Below are positions 53,815-63,000 of a stretch of 64,000 bases of DNA, piece after piece; the stretch's first letter is position 1, and every line of letters starts with the position of its first letter. The stretch lies in assembly GCA_016719895.1 (NCBI GenBank), contig JADJYG010000003.1, positions 310,001-374,000 on the forward strand, in the 5' to 3' direction. This DNA is from Saprospirales bacterium. GTDB taxonomy: Bacteria > Bacteroidota > Bacteroidia > Chitinophagales > Saprospiraceae. Position numbers and translations under genes: made by a program. The notes beneath the pieces are model-generated. The model was not told where the DNA came from. It did not search any database and saw only the letters and a list, made by a program, of their open reading frames with translations.

Positions 53815-53880
53815 TAAAAAAAGGGCCGTCCCATAAGTCGCTGAACATTGGTCATTGACTTGCGAGACGGCCCTCTTTGC
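53815..53880. terminator. bidirectional terminator between trpS and susD
   Basis: The stem AGGGCCGTC (53822-53830) pairs with GACGGCCCT (53866-53874), with A run before and T-rich sequence after, so it can stop transcription from both convergent units. Confidence 0.85.
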
Positions 53881-53916
53881 ATATTATGGTTTACGGCCGT
53901 CGGCCGGGGCAGGCTA

Positions 53917-55227
53917 CTAAATTGGCGGATCAGCCGGCGTATTCGGGTTGTTATCGCGCTCTACGGTCGGGTACGGGTAGAAATTGCGGCTGCGTTCGGC
54001 GGCGGGGTCGTTTGGGTCCGGGCGACCGAAGCGGCGGCAGTCTTCGAGTTTAAGGCCAGACATGTAGAGTTCGATGCAGCGCTGGCGGTAAATATCGAGC
54101 AGGATGGCGTTTTTATCCATCGGGTCGCCGGCGTAAGCCGTTCCTTTTGCCGTCACGCCGAAGGCATCGGTGGTTTTGGCGCGCACGGCGTCGAGCGCTG
54201 CGATGGCTTCCGGCAGCTTATCCAGGCGGGCCTGACACTCGGCAATGATCAGCGTCATCTCGCCGGGCAGGTACACCGGGATTGGGTCCGCATCCGATTT
54301 GAAGAACCCTTGCACTTTGACGGGCGTTGTGTTGGCGCCGAGGTAGAACGCGATGCGGCCATCGCCGGCGTCGGGCTGCAGGGCTGCCGGAAGGCCAAAA
54401 TTGGGCAGGCCGTTGTAGGTGTTGTTGGTTACCAGCGAAGTGCGGTACACCGGGTTGGGACTTACTGCGTCGAATTTAAACACCGATTTTTTCGACAGGT
54501 CTACTTTGTTGGCGGCGGCCAGGGCATCGGCATAGTTGCCCAGCATCAGGTTGTACCGGGCCAGCAGGGCATACACGGTATTTTTGATATCGATATCCGT
54601 GCCTACTTTGGTGTTGAAGAACACCGATGGAGCCGTGCCTTCCACAATCGGAACGGCGGCGTCCAGCAGATCGACTGCTTCCTGCAAGGCATCGGCGCGC
54701 GTTTTGAATGCGGGGCGCTGGCCGGCAAGGAAATCATCGGAGCGAACGACCTCGGTCGGTACGTTTTCCCAGAATTGCGCCATAGTACCGATCGACAGCG
54801 CTTTAAACACGTGGCCGTACACCAGGATCATCTCTTTGGTGCCGGTTTCCCGCACGTTTTCGTAGTTGTTGATCAGGAGTTGGGCATTGGTCTTGACGAT
54901 GTTGCAGCTCGACCAGATGTTGTTTAAAAAGGCATTGCTGCCGCCGACGGTGCCTTTGCCGGCTTCCAGGGCCGCCAGCTCGCCGTTGCCGGTATTGATG
55001 ACGTACAGTTCTTTCGTCGTCAGGCCATTGGCCGAAACGGCGTTGTACAAGGCGCTGGTGGCGCCCACAGAGAACTCTTTTTTCAAACCGACGATGAGCG
55101 CGGTGAGGCCCTCGGCGTTTTTGATCACTTCGCCGCCGTCGGCAGCGTTCGGATTGATGAACTCCTTTTTGCAACCCGCCACCAGGAGCAGCACGGGTAC
55201 CAGGAGATATATGTTCAGTTTCTTCAT
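53917..55227 (-). CDS. SusD/RagB-family outer-membrane nutrient-binding lipoprotein
   Basis: 436 residues. Lipoprotein signal ending LLLVAGC. SusD-type helical repeats with LARYNLMLGNYADALAAANKV; the conserved C-terminal region LPGEMTLIIAECQARLDKLPEAIAALDAVR, IYRQRCIELYMSGLKLEDCRRFGR and RNFYPYPTVERDNNPN. Forms the lid over the SusC channel and binds a glycan or peptide ligand at the surface. Immediately downstream of susC (66 bases). Ligand unknown; no glycoside hydrolase or polysaccharide lyase gene lies nearby in the window. Confidence 0.95.
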   Translation of the reverse strand: MKKLNIYLLVPVLLLVAGCKKEFINPNAADGGEVIKNAEGLTALIVGLKKEFSVGATSALYNAVSANGLTTKELYVINTGNGELAALEAGKGTVGGSNAFLNNIWSSCNIVKTNAQLLINNYENVRETGTKEMILVYGHVFKALSIGTMAQFWENVPTEVVRSDDFLAGQRPAFKTRADALQEAVDLLDAAVPIVEGTAPSVFFNTKVGTDIDIKNTVYALLARYNLMLGNYADALAAANKVDLSKKSVFKFDAVSPNPVYRTSLVTNNTYNGLPNFGLPAALQPDAGDGRIAFYLGANTTPVKVQGFFKSDADPIPVYLPGEMTLIIAECQARLDKLPEAIAALDAVRAKTTDAFGVTAKGTAYAGDPMDKNAILLDIYRQRCIELYMSGLKLEDCRRFGRPDPNDPAAERSRNFYPYPTVERDNNPNTPADPPI

Positions 55228-55293
55228 TTTATGCGAAGGTTGATAATGGTTAAAAATACGGCTCGGGGTTGGGCGGTTTGAGCGCGGGCAGCG

Positions 55294-58200
55294 CTAGAAG
55301 CGCGCGTTCAGGCGAAGCATCAGCGTACGTGGAATGGGCACGTTGCCGAAATCGTCGCCGCGCACCCGGTCGTTTTGGCCAGCCGAGTTGGTTTCAGGGT
55401 CGAAGCCCAGGTAGTCGTCAAACGAAAACAGGTTGCGGCCCAGGAAGCTGACGCTGAGGTTTTCGAACGCCCGGCCGACACGGCCAAAGCTGTAGGTAAG
55501 GCCCAGTTCGCGCAATTTAATGTACGATGCATCTTCAATGTGCTCTTCCTGAATGCGGGAGCCGGTAACGCCGCCGGCAATCGATCCCACATATCCGCGT
55601 GGCAACTCGCCTTTAAGTTCTTTCTCTGCCGTTTCGCCGAACCCGACGTTGTTGCCGGTGATCCGGTTCCAGTTGTAAATTTCAGCGCCCATGAAGGCAT
55701 CGAACTGGAAGTTGAAGGTCAGGCGTTTCCAGGTCAGCGCCGAGGTGAACGAACCGATCCAGTCGGGATAGGGATTGCCCAGAACTTTGCGGAGTTCCTG
55801 GGTACCGGTGGTCAGCGGCTGGCCGTTGGCGTCGCGTACGGGTACGTATACGCTGCCGGCGTAGCGGTAGATGCGCTCCTTGATGGCGCCGGTGGGCAAC
55901 GTGGCTTCGTCGTATTTCGATTCCAGGATGACCAGTCCGCGCTCCGGCTGTGCCAGGCCTTGCGACGTGAGCAGCAGGGAGCCGTCGTCGGTGCGGGCGT
56001 AATAGCGGCCGAAGAAGACGCCGAAGGGCTCGCCGTTGAGGGCTGACTGGGCGCCGTCGCTGCCGCGCAGGGAAAGAACGCCGTCGAGGCCAGACACTTC
56101 GTTGCGGTTGGAGGAGAAGTTCAGGCCGATGTCCCAGGAGAAATTGCTGCCCCGCACGGCTTGCGCCTGCACGAGCACTTCGATGCCCTTGTTGTTCATT
56201 TTGCCCACGTTGGTCACGATCGAGGTGCCACCGATGGAAGGCGGCAGGGGGCGGTTGAATAGCAGGTTGTCGACATCCTGATTGTAATAGGTGACGCTCA
56301 GGCCGATCCGGTTGCGCAGGAACGCCAGGTCGGCGCCGGCTTCGGTTTCCGTCATCACCTCCGGTTTCACGTCGGGGTTGTTCAGTGCGCGGGGCGGCGT
56401 CACAGCCGGCAGGCCCGTGAGCAGGGTGCCGGCAAAGTTGTTGAAGCGGTCGTAAGCGCCCAGGCCGGTGAGGTTGCCCGCCTGTCCATAAGAGGCGCGC
56501 AGCTTTAGAGTGCTGACCGCCGTCGATTGGAACAGCCGCGAGGCTACCCAGGCCAAGCTGGCCTTGGGGTAAAAATTGGATTGGTTGTCCTCCGAAAACG
56601 CCGAAGAGCCATCCACCCGGCCGGCGAGGGTCAGGTACAGCATTTCATCCCATCCGAAAGTTTCCTGCAGGAAATAGCCGTTGACGGAAAGTTGGGAGAT
56701 GGATTGTACCGGAAGCGTAAACAGGTTGGAAGCCGCCGAGATATTGCGGATCAACGGCGTGAGGTCGCGGCCTTCCTGTGCGGCAAAATCGCTGCGCAGG
56801 TACTGGTACTGATAGCCGGCGGTAGTAGTGGACGTGAGTTTGGCGCCCAGGGTGGTTTCGTAGGTAGCCAACAAGTCGCTGTTGTACTGCGTCACATCCG
56901 AATTGGCCACAGCCACGTAGCCGTCGGGGAAAAAGGTGGCGGCTACGCCGGCATACGGCACACGGGGGTGGTATTCGTTGCCTTGCAGCGAGTAGTTGTC
57001 GATCCCGAAAGTGTAGTCGACCCGGAAGCCTTTGAAGGGGAATAACTTCAGGCCGATGTCGGCGATATTGCGGTTGGTGCGCTGGGTGATATCGAAGGTT
57101 TCGACCACCGTAAGCGGGTTGAGGCGCACCAGTTCCACTTGTTTGAGCGTGCCGTCGGCATTGCGCTCGGTGATATCCCACACGTTGTCGATGATGAAGA
57201 TCGTGCTCACCGGGCTGAAAAAGTTGTTGCCGTTGGGCATGTCGCGGCTGCGGCTGTTGGTGTAGCTGAGGCCGGCCGTCAGGGTCGCCCATCTGCTCAG
57301 CGTCTGGTTGAAGCGCAGGCGGCCGGTGTATTTTGTGAAGTTCGTGTTTTTAACGATACCGTCGTTGTTGGTGTAGCCCAGCGAGGCGTAGTAGTTTGAT
57401 TTTTCGCTGCCGCCGGTGACAGACAGGAAGCTTTCCGTGCCGAAGGCGGTTTGGAACACCTCGTCCTGGTAGTCGTAGCGCGTCACGTCGTACTGGTCGG
57501 TGATGAGCAGGCGGTTGACCGAACCTACCTTGGTATAGTTGACACCCTGGCTTTGCAGCGTGGCTTCGTTGGGGCCGAGGTGCAGCAGGATGGTGAGGCG
57601 GTCTTGGGCCGTTTCGAGGCGGTCGTTGCCTTTTACGCCGAAGCGTTTGCCGTAGGTGGTGAAGAAGATTTTCTTCCGCAACTGACTGATACCGGCGCTG
57701 GTGCTGAATTCGATGGTAGGCTTGCTGGTGCGCCCGCGCTTGGTGAAGATTTGTACCACACCGTTCGAGGCGCGGGAACCGTACAGGGCGGCGGCTGATG
57801 CCCCGTTGAGCACCTCCACGCGTTCGATATCGTTGGGGTTGATATCGACCAGGCGGTTCTGGCCGGCCTGGAAGCTGGTGGTCATGGCGTCGCCGCTGAG
57901 GTTGATGACGTTTTGGGAGGAGTTGTCCACAATAACGCCGTCGACGATGTACAACGGGTCGGAAGAACCTTTGATCGAATTGGCGCCGCGGAGCTGAATG
58001 GAAAAGCCCCCGGAGGGGTCGCCCTGGTTTTGGCTGATTTGCGCCCCGGCTACCTTGCCGGCCAAGGCTCCCAAGGGGTTGGCAGAGCCTGATTTTTCAA
58101 GGCTGCGGCCGTCCACCACGCCGATCGAGTTGCCCAACTGGCGGCGGGTGGACGTCGGCGAGTTGCCGGTGATCACCACCTCGTCGAGGTTGAGAATATC

Positions 58201-58530
58201 GCTTCCCAGGATGGCATCTTCGGTGAAGTTAGCCTTCCCGAGGGCAATAGTAAGGCTGCGGCGTTCGGTTTGGAAACCGAAATAGCGAAATTCAAGGGTG
58301 TAGACCCCTTCCGCAACGGCGCCGCTCAGGTCGTAAAAGCCGCGCTCGTCGGTAAATGTTGCCTGACGCGCCTCCACCAATACTACGGACACGCTCGCCA
58401 ACGGAGCGCCGGAGTCGTCCGTTACAGTCCCTTTGACGGAATAATTAACGGATTGTGCAGACAATAGGGTTGGTAATAATACCAGGAGCCAGGCGGCTAG
58501 CCGCCCTGACAGGGTAGGTAGTTGCTTCAT
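55294..58530 (-). CDS. SusC/RagA-family TonB-dependent outer-membrane transporter
   Basis: 1078 residues. Signal peptide; carboxypeptidase-D regulatory-like N-terminal domain (about 27-110; VKGTVTDDSGAPLASVSVVLVE, YTLEFRYFGF); TonB plug domain (about 115-235) with the family's LRGANSIKGSSDPLYIVDGVIVD and GASAAALYGSRASNGVVQIFTKRG; then a 22-strand barrel to the terminal Phe (LMLRLNARF). Imports large ligands using TonB energy together with the following SusD. No regulator of the SusR or anti-sigma type is adjacent. A MITE lies 117 bases upstream of its start. Confidence 0.96.
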   Translation of the reverse strand: MKQLPTLSGRLAAWLLVLLPTLLSAQSVNYSVKGTVTDDSGAPLASVSVVLVEARQATFTDERGFYDLSGAVAEGVYTLEFRYFGFQTERRSLTIALGKANFTEDAILGSDILNLDEVVITGNSPTSTRRQLGNSIGVVDGRSLEKSGSANPLGALAGKVAGAQISQNQGDPSGGFSIQLRGANSIKGSSDPLYIVDGVIVDNSSQNVINLSGDAMTTSFQAGQNRLVDINPNDIERVEVLNGASAAALYGSRASNGVVQIFTKRGRTSKPTIEFSTSAGISQLRKKIFFTTYGKRFGVKGNDRLETAQDRLTILLHLGPNEATLQSQGVNYTKVGSVNRLLITDQYDVTRYDYQDEVFQTAFGTESFLSVTGGSEKSNYYASLGYTNNDGIVKNTNFTKYTGRLRFNQTLSRWATLTAGLSYTNSRSRDMPNGNNFFSPVSTIFIIDNVWDITERNADGTLKQVELVRLNPLTVVETFDITQRTNRNIADIGLKLFPFKGFRVDYTFGIDNYSLQGNEYHPRVPYAGVAATFFPDGYVAVANSDVTQYNSDLLATYETTLGAKLTSTTTAGYQYQYLRSDFAAQEGRDLTPLIRNISAASNLFTLPVQSISQLSVNGYFLQETFGWDEMLYLTLAGRVDGSSAFSEDNQSNFYPKASLAWVASRLFQSTAVSTLKLRASYGQAGNLTGLGAYDRFNNFAGTLLTGLPAVTPPRALNNPDVKPEVMTETEAGADLAFLRNRIGLSVTYYNQDVDNLLFNRPLPPSIGGTSIVTNVGKMNNKGIEVLVQAQAVRGSNFSWDIGLNFSSNRNEVSGLDGVLSLRGSDGAQSALNGEPFGVFFGRYYARTDDGSLLLTSQGLAQPERGLVILESKYDEATLPTGAIKERIYRYAGSVYVPVRDANGQPLTTGTQELRKVLGNPYPDWIGSFTSALTWKRLTFNFQFDAFMGAEIYNWNRITGNNVGFGETAEKELKGELPRGYVGSIAGGVTGSRIQEEHIEDASYIKLRELGLTYSFGRVGRAFENLSVSFLGRNLFSFDDYLGFDPETNSAGQNDRVRGDDFGNVPIPRTLMLRLNARF

Positions 58531-58618
58531 ACGAATAATAAGTTAGTGACAAATACGGATGTAATTTCCCGGATTAAAATAAATGTTGGTTTATACGGCG
58601 TTCGTCCAAACCAGACAG

Positions 58619-58626
58619 CAAACATA
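58619..58626 (-). promoter_or_regulatory. -7 element for susC
   Basis: Minus-strand TATGTTTG, exact TAnnTTTG match, 89 bases before the susC start. The position where a -33 element belongs, about 20 bases further upstream, coincides with the edge of the MITE at 58644-58650. Confidence 0.5.
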
Positions 58627-58646
58627 AGTGAAATCCAGACAGATTA

Positions 58647-58805
58647 GGAACGTGTCCGAAATAACTTACCATTTTGGGCGGCGTCTTCTTGACGCTGACT
58701 TCGTTGGTAAAACAGTTGCGTAGCGATGCTATGCGCCTGTTTCACCGCCTTGCCAGCGCCAAGAATACACTCGCCGAAAACGGCAACTTATTTCGGACAC
58801 GTTCC
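58647..58805. mobile_element. 159-bp MITE, copy 2
   Basis: Same length and, as far as I can compare by eye, identical in sequence and orientation to 13103-13261, with TTA on both flanks. It sits between the susC promoter region and the stop of the acyltransferase-like gene, 11 bases away. No transposase here either. Confidence 0.92.
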
Positions 58806-58816
58806 TTATTTCGGTT

Positions 58817-59923
58817 TCAAATTTTCACATAAATCTTCCGGCGATACAAGTACAGGCACACCAACCAGCATACCAGTAAAAAACTGAGCGCAAACAACAG
58901 CGAGCCGAATGCTCCGCCTTCTATGGGTTTAAATACGTGGCTGTAAATCCAGCCGTAGGCCGACTCCGTTTCACCACCGGCGGTGGTCCACTTGCTGATG
59001 AGCATAATTTTGGTCAGCAGCCCGGCCAGCACATAGGCGAAAAGCGGATTGGCGCCGAAAACCAGGAAAAAGCGGATATAGCGCTGGCCGTTGGCAATGT
59101 CGAGCGCCCATACGCTGACGGCCAGCAGAATCATGGAAATGCCGCCGGTATACAGTACAAAAGTGCTCGTCCAAAGGCTTTTATTGATCGGGAACGCCAG
59201 ATCCCAAACCAAGCCGGCTGCGGCAAGTACAACGCCCCACATCAAAAGGTCGCGCACGGCGAGCATTTTTTGTTCCTGCCGTTTTTGCATCATCTGGCCG
59301 CTCCACCAGCCCAAAAGTACCGTGACAATAGCCGGCAAGGTGCTCAATAGGCCTTCCGGGTCAAACGCGATGCCTTTGCCTTTCCATAAGTGCCCGGGGC
59401 CAAGGATTGCCAGGTCCATCATACGCACGGCGCTAAACTCCAGCGAATACGGGTCCGCGCCGGGTATGCCCATCCAATACAAAATACCCCAGTAGCCAAA
59501 AAGAATAGCCAGCGCCACACCGATCAGCCAGCGCGCCGGCAAGGTCAGCGCCAGCACTGCAGCCAACCCATACCCGAGTGCCAGGCGTTGGAGGACGCCC
59601 ATGATCCGAAGGTTTTCGAGGCTCTTGCCAAAAAACGGAAAAGCGGCCAGCAGCAACCCCAGCGCAAACAGCACGGCCGTCCGGCGCGCGATCTTGCGCA
59701 GGATCGCTGCATTCAACGCTCGCCCGTATTTTTCAAACGAAAACCACATCGAAACCCCGATGATGAACATAAACGAGGGAAAGACCAGGTCGGTGGGAGT
59801 GCAGCCATGCCAGTCGGCGTGCCGCAGCGGGGCGTAAACAAACTCCCAGGTGCCCGGCGTATTCACAATCAACATCAGGGCAATCGTCAGGCCGCGGTAG
59901 AAATCAATGGAAAGATAGCGCAT
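58817..59923 (-). CDS. acyltransferase-like membrane protein (DUF5009/NagX-type)
   Basis: 368 residues from the ATG at 59923. A frame continuing to 60433 exists but overlaps the divergent metalloprotease gene and is low in hydrophobic content, so it was rejected. About ten membrane segments. MRYLSIDFYRGLTIALMLIVNTPG with FPSFMFIIGVSMWFSF and ILRKIARRTAVLFALGLLL match the heparan-alpha-glucosaminide N-acetyltransferase-like family; FSAVRMMDLAILGPGHLWKGKGIAFDPEGLLSTLPAIVTVLLGWW lies in the middle. A role in sugar N- or O-acylation is inferred. Its stop is 11 bases from the MITE. Confidence 0.85.
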   Translation of the reverse strand: MRYLSIDFYRGLTIALMLIVNTPGTWEFVYAPLRHADWHGCTPTDLVFPSFMFIIGVSMWFSFEKYGRALNAAILRKIARRTAVLFALGLLLAAFPFFGKSLENLRIMGVLQRLALGYGLAAVLALTLPARWLIGVALAILFGYWGILYWMGIPGADPYSLEFSAVRMMDLAILGPGHLWKGKGIAFDPEGLLSTLPAIVTVLLGWWSGQMMQKRQEQKMLAVRDLLMWGVVLAAAGLVWDLAFPINKSLWTSTFVLYTGGISMILLAVSVWALDIANGQRYIRFFLVFGANPLFAYVLAGLLTKIMLISKWTTAGGETESAYGWIYSHVFKPIEGGAFGSLLFALSFLLVCWLVCLYLYRRKIYVKI

Positions 59924-60075
59924 AGGTAGTACGGTGTGCAGGTAAGACAGAAAGGCATTCCAAAGCAAAGGAACAACACGCCGAAAAAATATAATACTCT
60001 TTTTTGTTCTTTCTTGCCGGGCTTGCCGGCAGCAAATACCGCCCGGCTTGCATCTTTTTTGGAAACTTACCGCGT

Positions 60076-63000
60076 ATGCGTTTTTTAACCCTGCTTTCCG
60101 TTGTACTTTTTTTAATCTGCTCCTGCGCCTTGCACGCCCAATCCTTTTCCTGCGGTATGGACATCCTGTGGCAGGAGCGCCTCTTACGGGACACTGGATT
60201 TCGAAAACGTTTGGATGCCGTCGAAAAACAGCGCTCCGACGCGCTCGACGCCGGTCTGGCCCAGGCGGATGGACTGGCAGCGACGTACGCCCTGCCGGTA
60301 GTTGTGCATATTGTCCATCAAAACGGCGCTGAAAACATATCCGACGCCCAGGTGCTGGCGGGTATCCAGCAGATAAACGACGCCTTTGCCAACAGCGGCT
60401 ATTACGATAAGGGCGATGGCGTGCCAACGCCATTCCAGTTCTGCCTGGCCCTGCGAACCCCCGACGGCGCCCCCACCACCGGCATCAACCGGGTGGTATC
60501 GACCCTGACCATGGAAACTATGGAATATGACGACGAGTCTTTGAAGGATCTTAGCCGTTGGGATCCGCTGAAGTACATCAATATTTGGGTGGTTCGGGAA
60601 ATTATCAGCGCCGGCTCCGGGCCGGGCGTAGCCGGATATGCCTACCTGCCCGGCGCCCACGGCGATGATATTGACGGCATCGTCATGGAGGCCCGCTGGT
60701 TTGGCGCATCGCCGGCAAAAACCGGCGTGTTGATCCACGAGATGGGCCACTACCTCGGCCTGCTCCATACGTTTCAGGGCGGCTGCACCAACGACAACTG
60801 CAATACCGACGGCGACCGGGTGTGCGACACGCCGCCCGACCAGTCCACCGCCTGGCAACCCTGCGCCGCCATCCAAAACTCCTGCACGACCGATACCAAT
60901 TCGGGTTTTGTCGCCGATCAGAACGACATGACCATTAATTATATGGATTATGCCACAGTAGACTGTTACAACGCGTTCACTAAAGGGCAAAGCGACCGCA
61001 TGGAGTTTTTTCTCAACACCGCCCGGAAAAGTCTGCTCGCGTCGGATGGCTGCCTGAACCCCTGCGCCAACCCGATCGCGGCAACCTTCACCGCTTCTGC
61101 CGGCCCGGTAGTGCCCGTTGGCACAACGGTGGATTTTATCAACGGCTCCGTGAACGGCGACATATATCAATGGTTGCTCAACGGTATACCCGTAGCCTCT
61201 ACGGCCCAGTTCTCGAACCTGATGGCCACATTGGGCGCCGTGGTGGTCACACTGAACATAACAAACGCCGACTCCACTTGCGCGGATAGCTTTAGCGACA
61301 CCCTGACGGTCATTTGCCCGCTCACGGCCGGTTTCAACATCAGTACCACGACCCCAAAGGCCGGCGAAACCATCGCCCTCACGGCAACCAACTCCAACGC
61401 CGCCCAGTGGGAATGGACGGTCAACGGTATCGGCATCGGTTCGGCTGCCACAGCCGCTGTGCAGATGCCATACCCCGGTATTTATTCCATTTGCCTGACG
61501 GAATCGAACGATTATTGTGCCCAAACCCGGTGCCAACCGGTAGAGATCGACGATACCTCGGCGTGTAAGGGCAGTTTGTTTTTATCCTTGCCCGATTCGA
61601 CAGGCCTGGAGGAAATTGTCAAATTGCCCGATGGATCCTGGTTGGCTGGCGGCGCGTCGCACGCTGGCGACAGCTCCCTGCTTTTTCATTTGTCGCCAAA
61701 CTGGAACATAAACGGCAGCCGCATTTTTGATATCATTCCCGGTGAAAAAGAAAGTATTCAGACCCTGGAATGGGTGAGTGGCGCTTATGTGGTCGGGTTT
61801 GGGGCCTCCGGGTATACCACGCCCTCCGCCAATCGCCGTTTTTTTATTTTTAAATACCACTACCCCAGCAGAACGCTTGCCTGGGTGCGCAGTTACCGGT
61901 CCAATGCTTTTCAGCCTTGGATCGAATGGTCCAAGCTTGCCGAGCTACCTGCCGACGGGAACTACTTGCTTGCAAGTGCCGACGAAAAAAATGCATACCG
62001 GGGCCTTCGGTTGATCATTGACAAAAACACCGGCGATATACTGAGCGCCCCATATCTGAAGGGGCAAATTGCCCTGGTTTCTCCCTATGACATGAAACGA
62101 ATCAGCGACCAGATATATGTTTCCGGCCGGTATATCAGCTCAGCCACTGACCAGGGCGCACACCTGGTGATTTATTCCGGCAACGGTCAAGTCCAATCGA
62201 GCCGGTATTATACCAACTCCTTTTTCCAGTTGTACGCCAGCAGTATTACCCACCTGGACAACGCACTGTATATATTGGCAGACGGCGCCGGCAACAACAC
62301 TTATGCAGTTGTCCTTAAAACCGATCTGGCCGGCCAGGTCATTTGGTCAAAACGTATTAATCTGCCCGTCAATACGTCTATGGTGGATGGAAAAATGATC
62401 ATTGCGGTAAACGACGGCGTCATCATTCATATCAACCATCCGGCGGTTTTACATTCGTTTCTGTACAAATTCGATACTGCGGGCAATCTGGTTTGGAGTA
62501 AAATTTTGAACCTTCCAGGCAATTGTTACCTCAACAACATTTATGCTGATGGAAACAAGATTGCCGGCATCGGCTATGTGTTCGGCGGAAAGGCATTCTT
62601 GTTCCGGATTGATCCTGAGAAGCTCATCGACGGTCCATGTACCTACCTGGAAGGGACCGCTGCCACCGCATTTGATATTTCTGTAACGCCAACCAACGGA
62701 CCGGTTCAATTGACCGATCAGGGGTGGACCAGCTTAAGCGTTCCGGTGGAGGAGTATCCCACTGCATTGGAATTATCCGAAATATGCCCGCCCAGCCCCT
62801 GCCCGGAAACCTGCGATAACGGCCTCGACGACGATGGCGACGGCTATGTGGACTGTTTCGACACCGCCGACTGTCCCTGCCAATCCGAAATACCCGACTG
62901 CTACACGGCGGATACCCTGGGCCTGGGTTTTAGCGGCCGCCTGGCCTGGAAGAGCGACCCGCTGAACGTGAACGCCATTTCCACGCCCATCGCAGCCAAC

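Noticed and set aside
59924..60433. N-terminal extension of the acyltransferase-like protein
   Set aside because: Arg-rich, not membrane-like, and overlaps the signal peptide region of the divergent metalloprotease. The ATG at 59923 starts the conserved part.
60184..61536. 450-residue frame on the minus strand opposite the metalloprotease
   Set aside because: It is the antisense shadow of the M43 gene, whose own frame has a signal peptide and HExxH motif.
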